Positions 8,601-17,370 of a stretch of DNA of 64,000 nucleotides are shown here, in pieces. Made by a program: the position numbers and the translations under genes. The stretch's first letter is position 1; each line of letters opens with the position of its first letter. The stretch is from Flavobacteriaceae bacterium (GTDB lineage: Bacteria > Bacteroidota > Bacteroidia > Flavobacteriales > Flavobacteriaceae): the NCBI GenBank assembly GCA_027082925.1, contig JALWTD010000011.1:62001-126000 (forward strand), in the 5' to 3' direction. The notes beneath the pieces were generated by a model. It was not told the DNA's origin. It ran no database searches and saw nothing but the letters and a program-made list of their open reading frames with translations.

Positions 8601-11242
8601 ACTGTAACTACATCAAAACTTACATTATTATCGGTGTCGTAAGAATCGTATACTTTGGTTTTGGGAGTTCTTAAACCTACAAACGAATTGTATGGCGCGT
8701 AATTTTTAGTAATTACATCCATTGAGAAATCACCTCCTTTTTCAAATGCTTTGGTTAAAAATGTAGCTTTTAGCATTCCTGGAGCGTTTTTATCAAAATT
8801 TATTTTTTTATAAATCTTTGCATTTCCTTCGCTGTCTAATTTTCCTCTAAAAATAGATTCTTCTTTTGGGTAAAATGCGCTTGTTGGGTCTATAAAAATA
8901 TACTTAGGATATTGTTTTTTAAAGGCTGACTTGTGAACTGTAAAACTAGCATCAACTTCAGCTTTTAAATTCTTTGCTATAGCACCATGTAGCCATTTAA
9001 CATTTAAATTTCCAATAATTGGACTTTTGTTTGTTAGCACCTCTTTGTCAAAATCAATTTTAATTTTTAGTCGGTTTGGTTTTACTGTTTCTATCTTTAA
9101 TTGCTTATAAAATTTAGCACCTCCAACACTAATAGTGCTATTCCAATTTCCTGTTGGATCGGTACCAGATGTTGGTATTATAAAGCTGTAAAATCCGTTA
9201 AGGTTGTCTGTTTTTACTTGTTTAAAAGCTAGTTTTCCTCTAGCGTCTAAAACTTCTAGTTTAACAGGGTGGTTTGGTGGTAAAGGGTTGTTATTATCGT
9301 TTAAAACAAATGTAAGATGGATAGAATCTCCAGGCCTCCAAACGCCTCGTTCACCATAAATAAATCCTTTCAATCCTTTCTGAAGTTTTTTCCCAGAAAC
9401 ATTAAATTTACTTAAAGATAAAGAGTAACCGTCGTCTAGTTTAATATATGTTTTATGGTTGTCTTTTGATACTATTGCGAAATAGGCATTTTTATCCATA
9501 TCTAATCCTGTAATTCCTTCTTTATCTGTAACTGCTTTTGCAATTTCTTGTTGCTGATAGTTATAGAGTGTTACTTCAGCATTGGAAACAGGTTTGGTTG
9601 TTAAAAGATCTGTAACAATAAAGAAATAGGATTTATTAATTCCTTTTTTTACTATAACTCCTAAGTTAGATGCTAAGATATTTGTAGCAACTATTTTATC
9701 TGAATTTAAATAATACGCTTCTTTACACGGGTTATTTCTATCATTCCAACTATAATAATAATCGTTATAACTATAAATTAAATTGTCCCAGTATTCTTCT
9801 TCAAGAATATCAGAATCTTCTTCTGAAATGTTAGCTTGAGAGTTGTATTCATCCTCATAATTATTTTCTGTAGATGTTGTGGAATCTGAAGTATCGCATT
9901 TGTAAAGAGAGTACGATTGTTTCATTGTTAACTCAACTCTGTAAATAGCTCCCGGATCAGATTTTATCATTTTAGATAAATCTATAGCATATGCTTTCCA
10001 TTTTCCGTTGTCTTCAATACCATTATTAACCAGCGTAATTGTTTTTTTAGCAACGCGTCTTCCCACTCTTCTTAAATTATAACTACTAGTACTTCCTAGG
10101 TTGTTTTCTTGTAAAAATTGCAATACATTATTTTCAAAAATCTTAATAACTCTTATATCAACAGCTTTTAAATTAACGGCTTCAAAATTAATTTTTAAGT
10201 TGTTAGATGTTGGTAATATAACACCGCTAGATAGTAGTCTTATAGCAGGTTTTAATTGCTCAAACGTAATGCTTTCTGTGTACGTGTTTTTTAGTTTATA
10301 ATTTTCGGTATTTTTTATTCCCTGAAAAACAGTTACCGCTACATTTCCAGTAATTCTGGACGAAGGATATACTTTTAAAATATTTCCTTCCACTACATAT
10401 TTTAAATTTTTAGCTTTTTGAATTGCCACCAAACCCTTAAAGTTTTGTTGTCTTTTTAATGGATCTGAAAAATTAATACTTAAATGCTGTTCTGGAGACT
10501 GGAAAACATGAATACTGATAACAGAAAAATTATTTTTACCAACAACTTTTAACTGTGACTCTCCTTTATTATCAACGTTTATAGCACTTCCATCCCAGTG
10601 TAGTGTTACTTTAGATTCATTTTCAAAACGTTGCACACTATCAATAATAAACTGAAATTGTTTCGCTATAGAGTCATTATTTTCCCATTTAACAGAAAGT
10701 TTTTTATTTTTTTGAACTGCCGTAATTATTGTTTTTACCTCATTAAGTGTGATGTAATCTGCCAGCTGAACAGCTCCTTTAATATATTGCCATTCTTTAG
10801 AATAAGACTGGAAATTTTTAGCGGTAATCTTAAAGTTTTGTTCGACTGTTTTAAATTTAAAGGTGTAGTTTTTAAAGTTTTGAGGTACATTATTGTATAT
10901 TTTACTTAAGTGAACTGTTACCTTATATTCTTTATTTGAATCTAATTTATTTGATGGTTGAAAAATAAATGTTCTTGTGTTTAATGCTATTATTTTTCCT
11001 TTAACTGAAGGTGAAATTGTTATTATTTTATCGGTAATTTCTTTGTTTACACTCCAAGAATCAACAACTTTAGCTAATCCTATTTTTATAGGTTCTGAAG
11101 CTGACACTTCTCCAGAAGTAGTGTAATTTATATAATCTTTAAATTTAAATAGATTGTTAGTTTTAGAAGTTTTATCTGTTTTGTTACAAGAATAGATAAA
11201 TACACTTAAAAAGAAAATGGTTAGCAACTTTTGAAGGTTCAT
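5690..11242 (-). CDS. Bacterial alpha-2-macroglobulin family lipoprotein with thioester motif
   Basis: 1850 residues, among the largest proteins here. The N-terminus is a lipoprotein signal with lipobox FIYSC (Cys19). Successive macroglobulin-like beta domains follow, including an MG2-type stretch near GERGVWRPGDSIHLTFVL. The bait-region area is followed by an alpha-2-macroglobulin core (EEGLLDLTRYKTPN). The thioester motif YPHGCVEQ lies near residue 1400, ahead of an alpha/alpha toroid thioester domain (SYWMGLSQPDDWGTSYAGHF). GCVEQ matches the Cys-x-Glu-Gln thioester consensus, so covalent protease trapping is plausible. An unusual Tyr/Asp/Ser-rich low-complexity segment (around 440-500) has several short acidic and tyrosine runs. 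The gene heads the block with pbpC. Confidence 0.93.
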   Translation of the reverse strand: MNLQKLLTIFFLSVFIYSCNKTDKTSKTNNLFKFKDYINYTTSGEVSASEPIKIGLAKVVDSWSVNKEITDKIITISPSVKGKIIALNTRTFIFQPSNKLDSNKEYKVTVHLSKIYNNVPQNFKNYTFKFKTVEQNFKITAKNFQSYSKEWQYIKGAVQLADYITLNEVKTIITAVQKNKKLSVKWENNDSIAKQFQFIIDSVQRFENESKVTLHWDGSAINVDNKGESQLKVVGKNNFSVISIHVFQSPEQHLSINFSDPLKRQQNFKGLVAIQKAKNLKYVVEGNILKVYPSSRITGNVAVTVFQGIKNTENYKLKNTYTESITFEQLKPAIRLLSSGVILPTSNNLKINFEAVNLKAVDIRVIKIFENNVLQFLQENNLGSTSSYNLRRVGRRVAKKTITLVNNGIEDNGKWKAYAIDLSKMIKSDPGAIYRVELTMKQSYSLYKCDTSDSTTSTENNYEDEYNSQANISEEDSDILEEEYWDNLIYSYNDYYYSWNDRNNPCKEAYYLNSDKIVATNILASNLGVIVKKGINKSYFFIVTDLLTTKPVSNAEVTLYNYQQQEIAKAVTDKEGITGLDMDKNAYFAIVSKDNHKTYIKLDDGYSLSLSKFNVSGKKLQKGLKGFIYGERGVWRPGDSIHLTFVLNDNNNPLPPNHPVKLEVLDARGKLAFKQVKTDNLNGFYSFIIPTSGTDPTGNWNSTISVGGAKFYKQLKIETVKPNRLKIKIDFDKEVLTNKSPIIGNLNVKWLHGAIAKNLKAEVDASFTVHKSAFKKQYPKYIFIDPTSAFYPKEESIFRGKLDSEGNAKIYKKINFDKNAPGMLKATFLTKAFEKGGDFSMDVITKNYAPYNSFVGLRTPKTKVYDSYDTDNNVSFDVVTVTATGKPLPRKKVRVELYQIKWRWWWSSSYDNLSSYSQSSYKKPYKELNLTTNSSGKRTFTLNIPEKDGGRFLMKIIDLESGHTTGKTMYFYKNWWKSPSNNPEASKMLVFSSNKEKYNVGEKAIITFPSGAQGHALISVENGTEVLQTFWKKTTKGETKIEVALTKEMTPNVYINISLLQPHASTKNDLPLRLYGVIPLMVENPKTRLEPKITLPKTLKPEETFAIKVSEKNNKAMTYTIAVVEEGLLDLTRYKTPNIWNAFYSKEALGVKTWDVFDNVIGAFGGSIEQVFAIGGDADIKSKKNKKANLFKPVVRCLGPFNLQKGKTATHKVRLPKYIGSVRTMIVAGDKSNAAYGKAEVTTPVRKPLMVLASLPRKLSPGEKVTLPVTIFAMEPSIKNVKVHLKLTNGIKIIGATTQKITFSNPDEKMVYFDLDVSEAKGVGKIQVIASGNGEKSTYEVEIAVFNPNPISTKSTTVELQPNSTQKITFSTFGIKGSNQAEIEFSTLPPMDFSRRVKYLIQYPHGCVEQTTSSAFPQLYLTDILDLPLQKKQEITKNIKSAIEKLGDFQTPSGGLSYWMGLSQPDDWGTSYAGHFMIEAQKKGYVLPLTFMTNWLKYQKQQARNWRPSYRSYNSDLAQAYRLYTLALAGYPDLSAMNRLREFNEISNNAKWRLAAAYALAGQKEVAKNIASVSNIHFKSKHNDYYTYGSVDRNRAMAMETMLLIGDKQATDLAKYIANKLSSNAWMSTQTTAYSLLAMAKMVAINGGKSIKLQYKLNNGSVKNITTNRFIVQRKLTVSEGNNAITLTNNKSNKVFVNIINSGILPLGEEVVEKRGLQLNVMYKDTDDKKIDVSTLSQGTEFTAYVTVSNLNHERVTNIALTELFPSGWEIINTRFTNFGSAISSANYTDIRDDRVNYYFDLEPQQSKTFKILLNASFLGKYYLYGVQAEAMYNNNYFVRTKGKWIEVIK

Positions 11243-11317
11243 TTTAATAATTTATTAAGTCGTGAAAAATTTCTTTAAAGTACTAAAAATTTAAACACAA
11301 TTATTAAAATGAAAAAC

Positions 11318-11974
11318 TTATTTTTTTAAAGGTAGCACGTAATAAAATACAGCTATAAAATGGCTAAAACTCCCTAGCAAGACAAAAACATGGAAAATAG
11401 CATGGTTGTATTTTATGTTTTTTATACTATACAAAACAGCTCCTATAGTGTAAAAAACACCGCCCGCTAACAGCCACAACAATCCTTCAGAAGATAAATT
11501 ATTTAATAGCGGTTTTATCGCAAAAACAATAAGCCAACCTAAAAATAGGTAGGTAAATGTTGAGAGTTTATCGTATTTTCCTGTAAAAAATAATTTTAAA
11601 ATAACGCCTGCTATTGCTAGTCCCCAAGAAACTCCAAAAATAGTCCAGCCTACCCATCCTTTTAAAACAACTAATGTAAAGGGAGTGTATGTTCCTGCTA
11701 TTAAAACATAAATTGCCGCGTGGTCAAAAATATTTAACCGGCGTCTTAATTTTGGAGCTGTAACAGAGTGATAAAGTGTAGATGCAAGGTATAATATAAT
11801 TAAACTAGCTCCATAAATACTAAAACTTACCACATGCCAAACATTACCTTCTTTATAAGAATATACAACCAATAAAACCAATGCAAAGATGCTTAGTAAT
11901 AAACCAAAAGCATGTGTTAAAACATTTATTTTTTCTTCTGTTTTACTGTAATATGTAATGTTGTTATCTTCCAT
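11318..11974 (-). CDS. trhA: TrhA/hemolysin III-type PAQR family membrane protein
   Basis: 218 residues with seven predicted membrane helices. Diagnostic PAQR family features are visible in order: a first helix after EEKINVLTHAFGLLLS, the STLYHSV motif, FDHAAIYVLIAGTYTPF, and a final helix with HAIFHVFVLLGSFSHF. The conserved His and Asp residues form the presumed intramembrane metal site. Bacterial TrhA homologues affect membrane-lipid energetics and fatty-acid homeostasis. The old name hemolysin III is not good evidence of haemolytic activity. It lies between the alpha-2-macroglobulin gene and plsC in the same direction, with short gaps, which is consistent with a membrane-lipid theme. Confidence 0.92.
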   Translation of the reverse strand: MEDNNITYYSKTEEKINVLTHAFGLLLSIFALVLLVVYSYKEGNVWHVVSFSIYGASLIILYLASTLYHSVTAPKLRRRLNIFDHAAIYVLIAGTYTPFTLVVLKGWVGWTIFGVSWGLAIAGVILKLFFTGKYDKLSTFTYLFLGWLIVFAIKPLLNNLSSEGLLWLLAGGVFYTIGAVLYSIKNIKYNHAIFHVFVLLGSFSHFIAVFYYVLPLKK

Positions 11975-12010
11975 TTTAAATGAAACGAATAGGTGTAATT
12001 AAATAGTATA

Positions 12011-12754
12011 TTATTGCTTTATATCATTTAAAAGTTCGTTGTAAATTAAATCAAAAGTTTGTTGTTTTATTACATCTTTATCTTTTAATGTTAATCCTTC
12101 TGTATTAATAAATTTATGCACTTTTACTCTAAGTTTTCCTGGGCTTCCGCTAAAAAAAGTATACGAAAATCGTTTCTTACAATCGTAAAAAGTTATGGGT
12201 ACAATAGGTATTTGATGTTCTATAGCCAACCTAAAAGCTCCGTTTTTAAATTCGCTAAGTATTATGCTTTCATCGTCAGGAACAAGACCTTCAGGAAAAA
12301 TACACACACTTAATCCGTTTTTTAATCTTCTTCGGGCTTCTTCATATACGGCTTTTCGACTTTCAGCATCACTTCTATCAACAATAATGCAAGTTCTTTT
12401 ATATACAAACCCAAATATTGGAATTTTTGTCAGTTCTTTTTTTCCTACAAAAACAAAGGGATTTTCAGCAATAGACAACATAACCATAATATCAATCATT
12501 GATGTATGATTAGGGCAAAACATATAGCTTTTATTTTTTTCTATACGTTGCTCTTGTGTTAATTCTACTTTAAACCCCATTACAAAAAGAATAGTGTTTG
12601 CCCAGGCTTTTGCTATTTTAAAAAAAACAGGGTATAGCTTTTCTGAAGAAATGACTATTACTAAAACTGGAAATATAGCTACTATAGTGAGTAATACCCA
12701 CAAATGAAACCAAGCCTTCCAAATAATAATAAAAATATATTTTAAAATTTTCAT
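12011..12754 (-). CDS. plsC: 1-acyl-sn-glycerol-3-phosphate acyltransferase
   Basis: 247 residues from the ATG at 12754; a TTG nine bases upstream is a less likely start. A long N-terminal membrane anchor (about 5-45) precedes the acyltransferase motif NHTSMID (the H-x4-D catalytic motif). Then come the glycerol-phosphate-binding IIVDRSDAESRK region, the FPEGLVPDDES motif and the PIVPITF motif, all typical of PlsC. The enzyme makes phosphatidic acid in the inner membrane. Compared with the usual FPEGTRS motif the residues after FPEG are divergent (LVP), a variant common in one subfamily. A minus-strand TATTTTTG box at 12761-12768 lies immediately upstream. Confidence 0.9.
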   Translation of the reverse strand: MKILKYIFIIIWKAWFHLWVLLTIVAIFPVLVIVISSEKLYPVFFKIAKAWANTILFVMGFKVELTQEQRIEKNKSYMFCPNHTSMIDIMVMLSIAENPFVFVGKKELTKIPIFGFVYKRTCIIVDRSDAESRKAVYEEARRRLKNGLSVCIFPEGLVPDDESIILSEFKNGAFRLAIEHQIPIVPITFYDCKKRFSYTFFSGSPGKLRVKVHKFINTEGLTLKDKDVIKQQTFDLIYNELLNDIKQ

Positions 12755-12806
12755 AAGTTTCAAAAATAGTAATTTAAATTCTATTCTTTTTTATTTTTTA
12801 AATATG

Positions 12807-12814
12807 TATTTTTG
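12807..12814 (+). promoter_or_regulatory. Putative -7 promoter box for trpS
   Basis: TATTTTTG, an exact TAnnTTTG match ending 17 bases upstream of the trpS ATG. Confidence 0.55.
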
Positions 12815-12831
12815 CTCTCAAATACCAATAC

Positions 12832-13800
12832 ATGTCAAGAATTTTAACAGGTGTACAAAGTACAGGAACGCCACACTTAGGAAATCTGCTTGGAGCAATA
12901 ATTCCGGCCATTGAAATGGCTAATGACCCAAACAACGAGTCGTTTTTATTTATTGCAGACATGCACTCTTTAACGCAAATAAAAAATGGTGAAGAGCTAC
13001 GCCAAAATACATATAGTACTGCCGCAACTTGGCTTGCTTTTGGTTTAGATATTAATAAAACTGTTTTTTACAGACAAAGTGATGTTTCTGAAGTAACCGA
13101 GCTTTCTTGGTATTTAAGTTGTTTTTTTCCTTATCAACGACTTACGTTAGCACATAGTTTTAAAGATAAAGCAGATAGGTTAGGTGATGTAAACTCCGGA
13201 TTATTTACATATCCAATGTTAATGGCTGCAGATATCTTGTTATATGACGCAGAAATTGTTCCTGTTGGGAAAGATCAATTACAACATTTAGAAATGACTC
13301 GTGATGTTGCTAGTAGGTTTAATCATTTAATGGGTGATACGTTGGTTTTACCTGAAGCCAAAATTCAAAAAAACACTATGTATGTTCCGGGAACAGATGG
13401 TGGTAAAATGAGTAAATCGCAGGGAAATATTATAAACTTATTTTTACCAGATAAGCAACTGCGTAAACAAATCATGAAAATTAAAACCGATTCTACTCCT
13501 TTAGAAGCTCCAAAGAATCCGGAAACTTGTAATTTATTTGCCTTGTATAAACTGGTTGCTTCAGAATACCAAGTTGCTGAAATGAGGGCTAATTACGAAG
13601 GAGGAAATTATGGATACGGTCATGCAAAACAAGCTTTTTACGAGCTTTTAATAGATAAATTTTCAACCGAAAGAGAACGGTATAATTATTTTATGAATAA
13701 TTTAGATGAGATTGATAAAGCATTAGCTGTTGGTGCCGAAAGAGCAAGAGGTGTTGCTAAAAAAGTACTAAAAAGAGTTAGAAAAAAAATAGGATATTAA
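12832..13800 (+). CDS. trpS: Tryptophan--tRNA ligase
   Basis: 322 residues, the normal length for bacterial TrpRS. It is a class I synthetase charging tRNA-Trp. The N-terminus ILTGVQSTGTPHLGNLLGAI holds the HIGH-equivalent (TPHLGN). The Rossmann fold continues with FIADMHSLTQ, the tryptophan pocket region includes PVGKDQLQHLE, and the KMSKS loop is GGKMSKSQGN. The C-terminal helical tRNA-binding part ends in a basic tail. It is a single-gene plus-strand unit between two minus-strand blocks, with a TAnnTTTG box upstream and a strong bidirectional terminator overlapping its stop. Confidence 0.97.
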   Translation: MSRILTGVQSTGTPHLGNLLGAIIPAIEMANDPNNESFLFIADMHSLTQIKNGEELRQNTYSTAATWLAFGLDINKTVFYRQSDVSEVTELSWYLSCFFPYQRLTLAHSFKDKADRLGDVNSGLFTYPMLMAADILLYDAEIVPVGKDQLQHLEMTRDVASRFNHLMGDTLVLPEAKIQKNTMYVPGTDGGKMSKSQGNIINLFLPDKQLRKQIMKIKTDSTPLEAPKNPETCNLFALYKLVASEYQVAEMRANYEGGNYGYGHAKQAFYELLIDKFSTERERYNYFMNNLDEIDKALAVGAERARGVAKKVLKRVRKKIGY

Positions 13801-13824
13801 CACTTGTAATATCCTATTTTTTTA
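13782..13824. terminator. Bidirectional terminator between trpS and the aldo-keto reductase gene
   Basis: Arms 13788-13799 and 13807-13818 pair perfectly over 12 base pairs with a 7-base loop. They are flanked by an A-run on the left (13782-13789) and a T-run on the right (13817-13823). It can therefore end both convergent transcripts. The left arm overlaps the trpS stop codon. Confidence 0.88.
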
Positions 13825-14862
13825 TTAAGGTGCCGGATTAGGTTGTAGTTCTTGTATTTCATCTATTCTCTTCAGCACGTCTTCAGAAAGACTAACCTCA
13901 ATACTTTCAATATTTTCTTTTAATTGGTTTAGTGTTGTTGCTCCAATAATATTTGAGGTTACAAAAGGTTGATGATTTACAAATGCCAATGACAGTTTAG
14001 CTAAACTAATTCCTAACTCCTGAGCTAATTCAGCATATTTTTGAGTTAAAAATTGAGATTGAGTACTGTTGTATCTCGAAAAAACAGGAAACAATGTTAA
14101 ACGTGCATTTTTAGGCATTTTTCCGTTTAAATATTTACCTGATAACATTCCAAAAGCCATTGGTGAGTACGCTAATAATCCTACTTTTTCTCGCATTGCA
14201 ATTTCAGCTAAACCAATCTCAAAAGTTCTATTTAGTAACGAGTATGCATTTTGAATTGTTTTACAACGCGTTAAATTGTTTTTTGAGCTTTCGTCTAAAT
14301 GGCGCATTAATCCCCAAGGTGTTTCGTTTGAAACGCCGTAATGTCTAATTTTTCCTTCTTTTACTAGTGAGTCTAATTTTTCTATTATTTGCTTAAAGTT
14401 ATCTTCCCACTTCTCGTTAAAATTGTGTTTGTAGTTTCTAATTCCAAAAAAATTTGCTGTTCGTTCTGGCCAATGCAATTGATAAACATCAATATAATCG
14501 GTTTGCAATCGTTTTAAGCTCTTATTTATAGCATCGTCAATAGCTTCATTAGAAAACCCCATATTGTCTCTAATGTATGCCAACCCAGGACTTGGTCCGG
14601 TAATTTTAGTTGCAACAACCAATTTTTCTCTTTGTTGGTGTTTTAACCAAGAACCTATAAATTTTTCGGTGCTTCCTTGTGTTTCTTTACGCCCAGGAAC
14701 AGAGTACATTTCTGCCGTATCTATAAAATTAATTCCTTTAGAAACTGCATAATTAAGTTGTTCATGAGCCTCTTGTTCTGTATTTTGCTCACCAAATGTC
14801 ATTGTTCCTAAACAAATTTTGCTAACCTCTATGTTTGTGTTTGGTATGGTCGTATACTTCAT
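13825..14862 (-). CDS. NADP(H)-dependent aldo-keto reductase, Tas-like
   Basis: 345-residue (alpha/beta)8 oxidoreductase. The tetrad is visible: Asp and Tyr in FIDTAEMYSVPG, Lys in VVATKI and His in YQLHWPERT. The phosphate-binding end (NIIGATTLNQLKENI) is typical of the AKR family. Length and the NTEQEAHEQLNYAVSKGI region resemble E. coli Tas and its relatives. It likely reduces small aldehydes or ketones with NADPH; the physiological substrate cannot be told from sequence. It ends convergently with trpS and starts 15 bases after the pgk stop codon, so it probably shares the pgk transcript. Confidence 0.9.
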   Translation of the reverse strand: MKYTTIPNTNIEVSKICLGTMTFGEQNTEQEAHEQLNYAVSKGINFIDTAEMYSVPGRKETQGSTEKFIGSWLKHQQREKLVVATKITGPSPGLAYIRDNMGFSNEAIDDAINKSLKRLQTDYIDVYQLHWPERTANFFGIRNYKHNFNEKWEDNFKQIIEKLDSLVKEGKIRHYGVSNETPWGLMRHLDESSKNNLTRCKTIQNAYSLLNRTFEIGLAEIAMREKVGLLAYSPMAFGMLSGKYLNGKMPKNARLTLFPVFSRYNSTQSQFLTQKYAELAQELGISLAKLSLAFVNHQPFVTSNIIGATTLNQLKENIESIEVSLSEDVLKRIDEIQELQPNPAP

Positions 14863-14877
14863 TGTATTATTGTTTTT

Positions 14878-16065
14878 TTAGTTTAAAATTGCTTCAATAC
14901 CAGGCAATGTTTTTCCTTCTAACATTTCTAACATTGCTCCACCTCCGGTAGATACGTAGCTTACTTTATCTGTAAACCCAAATTGCTTAACTGCCGCTAC
15001 AGAATCGCCTCCTCCTACTAAAGAAAAAGTACCGTTTTTTGTTGCTTCAGCAATAGCATTTCCTAATTGAATTGTTCCGTTTGCAAAGCTACTTAATTCA
15101 AAAACACCTAAAGGCCCGTTCCACAAGATTGTTTTTGAATTTACAACAACTTTGTGAAAGTTTTCTATTGATTTTGGACCTGCGTCTAATCCTTGCCAAT
15201 TATCAGGTATTTTATTTATATCGTATACTTGCGTATTTGCTGTATTGCTAAAATCATCGGCAGCAATAACATCAACCGGTAAATGTATTTGTACATTTTT
15301 TGCTTTTGCTTTCTCCAGAATTGATAGTGCTAATTCTAATTTATCATCTTCGCAAATAGAATTTCCTATTGTTCCACCCATGGCTTTTATAAAAGTAAAA
15401 CTCATTCCCCCACCAAGGATTAAATGATCTACTTTATCTAAAATATGTTCAATTACCGTAATTTTTGAAGATACTTTTGCGCCTCCTAATATTGCTAAAA
15501 CCGGTTTTTCGTTTGATTCTAAGACTTTTTTAATGCTTTGTATCTCTTTACTTAATAGATCTCCAAAATACTTGTTGTTTGGAAAGTATTTTGCAATAAT
15601 TGCTGTTGAAGCATGCGCTCTGTGAGCTGTACCAAAAGCGTCGTTTATATAAGCGTCTCCTAGTTTAGCTAATTGTTTAGAAAAATTTTCATCACCTGCT
15701 TTTTCTTCTGGATAAAACCTTAAGTTTTCTAATAAAACAACTTCACCCATACTCATATTAGCAACTTCTGTCTCTACTTTTTCTCCTATACAATCTGGTA
15801 TAAATTTAACCTGAACTCCAATAACTTCAGAAATAGTATCTACAATATGCTTGAGAGAATATTTTTCTTCAATTCCTTTAGGTCTTCCTAAATGAGACAT
15901 TAAAATAACGGCTCCACCATCTTCTAAAACCTTTATAATTGTGGGTTTCGCTGCTTGAATTCTAGTAATATCGGTAACATCGTTATTTTCATTTAAAGGC
16001 ACGTTAAAATCAACTCTAATCAATGCTTTTTTGTTCTCAAAACTTACGTCGTATATTGTTTTCAT
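14878..16065 (-). CDS. pgk: Phosphoglycerate kinase
   Basis: 395 residues, the normal bacterial length. It transfers a phosphate between 1,3-bisphosphoglycerate and ADP in glycolysis. The start [20 protein letters not shown] is the substrate-binding N-domain signature. Further landmarks are [31 protein letters not shown] and the nucleotide-binding end [15 protein letters not shown], followed by [19 protein letters not shown] minus-strand TATATTTG box at 16085-16092 is a good promoter candidate. The downstream aldo-keto reductase is likely co-transcribed. Confidence 0.98.
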   Translation of the reverse strand: MKTIYDVSFENKKALIRVDFNVPLNENNDVTDITRIQAAKPTIIKVLEDGGAVILMSHLGRPKGIEEKYSLKHIVDTISEVIGVQVKFIPDCIGEKVETEVANMSMGEVVLLENLRFYPEEKAGDENFSKQLAKLGDAYINDAFGTAHRAHASTAIIAKYFPNNKYFGDLLSKEIQSIKKVLESNEKPVLAILGGAKVSSKITVIEHILDKVDHLILGGGMSFTFIKAMGGTIGNSICEDDKLELALSILEKAKAKNVQIHLPVDVIAADDFSNTANTQVYDINKIPDNWQGLDAGPKSIENFHKVVVNSKTILWNGPLGVFELSSFANGTIQLGNAIAEATKNGTFSLVGGGDSVAAVKQFGFTDKVSYVSTGGGAMLEMLEGKTLPGIEAILN

Positions 16066-16084
16066 TTGTATAAATTTATGAATA

Positions 16085-16092
16085 CAAATATA
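16085..16092 (-). promoter_or_regulatory. Putative -7 promoter box for pgk
   Basis: TATATTTG on the minus strand, 20 bases upstream of the pgk start codon. Confidence 0.5.
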
Positions 16093-16183
16093 ATTTAATT
16101 TACCGTAGTTGGTTTAGTTATTTGCGAAACCGATTTCATAAAATAAAAAACCTTACACAAGGTATTAACATAAGTAAAAAAAT

Positions 16184-16191
16184 TATATTTG
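16184..16191 (+). promoter_or_regulatory. Putative -7 promoter box for holB
   Basis: TATATTTG, an exact TAnnTTTG match, 25 bases upstream of the holB start; it diverges from the pgk promoter. Confidence 0.5.
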
Positions 16192-16216
16192 CTTAAAATG
16201 TTTTACATTCGCTTTA

Positions 16217-17353
16217 ATGAATTTTTCTGAAGTTTTAGGACAAGATTATCTAAAAAATCATCTCATAAAGTCTACCGATAACGGTAGAGTTTCTCACGCA
16301 CAATTATTTGTTGGTAAAGAAGGTTCAGGTACACTTGCTATGGCTATTGCATATGCCAGTTATATTTTATGCTCTACAAGTACAAATAAAGAGGCTTGTG
16401 AGTTAAAATGTAAAAAATTAGCACATCCAGATTTACATTTTTCATTCCCGGTAGCAACCACTACTGCTATTAAAACACACCCTGTAAGCAATCAGTTTTT
16501 AGAAGAATGGCGAAATTTTGTGCTAGAAAATCCATACGCTAACTTATTTGAATGGCTTCGCTTTATTGGTATTGAAAAAAAGCAAGGACAAATAAGTGTT
16601 TATGAAGCCGAAGAAATTGTAAAGTCTTTAAAATTAAAATCTTACGAAGGTGGTTATAAAGTAATGATTATTTGGATGGCAGATAAAATGCACCTGTCAG
16701 CTGCAAATAAATTATTGAAATTAATTGAAGAACCTCCTGAGAAAACAGTCTTTATTTTAATTACCGAAAATGAAGAACATATTATTTCTACCATCAAATC
16801 TAGATGTCAAACACTTCATTTTCCAGTACTATCTGATGCAGATATTACAAAAGGTTTGGTAAATAGGGAAGGAACAGACTTACCTATTGCTGAAAAAATA
16901 GCACATCAAGTTGAAGGAAATTTTAACAAAGCTCTTCATTTATTACACAATAATAATACCGATGAACAATTTGAACAATGGTTTATAACTTGGGTGAGAG
17001 CTGCTTTTAAAGCAAAAGGAAATGCCTCTGTAATACAACTTCTTGTAGAGTGGAGCGAAACCATTGCTAAAACAGGTCGAGAAACTCAAAAGCAATTTTT
17101 AACTTACTGTCTTCAGTTTTTTAGACAGGCGTTGCTTGTAAACTACAACACCAATTCACTCGTGTTTTTAAAAACAAAAACTCCAGGATTTAAATTAGAA
17201 AACTTTGCTCCTTTTATACATAGTGGCAATATTTTAGATATTAATAATGAAATTAATGAAGCTATTTATCATATTGAACGAAATGGGAATGCTAAAATAA
17301 TTTTACTAGATTTATCTATAAAATTAACTCGGTTACTACATACTAAAGAATAA
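16217..17353 (+). CDS. holB: DNA polymerase III clamp loader, delta-prime subunit
   Basis: 378-residue AAA+ protein of the sliding-clamp loader. It opens with the VLGQDYLKNHLI segment and a degenerate P-loop VGKEGSGTLA (32-41), where the nucleotide-binding Lys is replaced by Thr, as expected for a stator-like subunit that does not hydrolyse ATP. A cysteine cluster (LCSTSTNKEACELKCKKL) fits the zinc module of clamp-loader subunits. The sensor-1 region holds the SRC motif in STIKSRCQTLHF. It is followed 17 bases later by a small DoxX-like gene in the same direction. The next stretch is ended by a strong terminator at 17781. Confidence 0.88.
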   Translation: MNFSEVLGQDYLKNHLIKSTDNGRVSHAQLFVGKEGSGTLAMAIAYASYILCSTSTNKEACELKCKKLAHPDLHFSFPVATTTAIKTHPVSNQFLEEWRNFVLENPYANLFEWLRFIGIEKKQGQISVYEAEEIVKSLKLKSYEGGYKVMIIWMADKMHLSAANKLLKLIEEPPEKTVFILITENEEHIISTIKSRCQTLHFPVLSDADITKGLVNREGTDLPIAEKIAHQVEGNFNKALHLLHNNNTDEQFEQWFITWVRAAFKAKGNASVIQLLVEWSETIAKTGRETQKQFLTYCLQFFRQALLVNYNTNSLVFLKTKTPGFKLENFAPFIHSGNILDINNEINEAIYHIERNGNAKIILLDLSIKLTRLLHTKE

Positions 17354-17370
17354 TACAAACAACTAAAAAT

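Noticed and set aside
16145-16170. Hairpin ACCTT/AAGGT between pgk and holB as a terminator
   Set aside because: Only five base pairs, and no gene on the strand with the T-run ends there.
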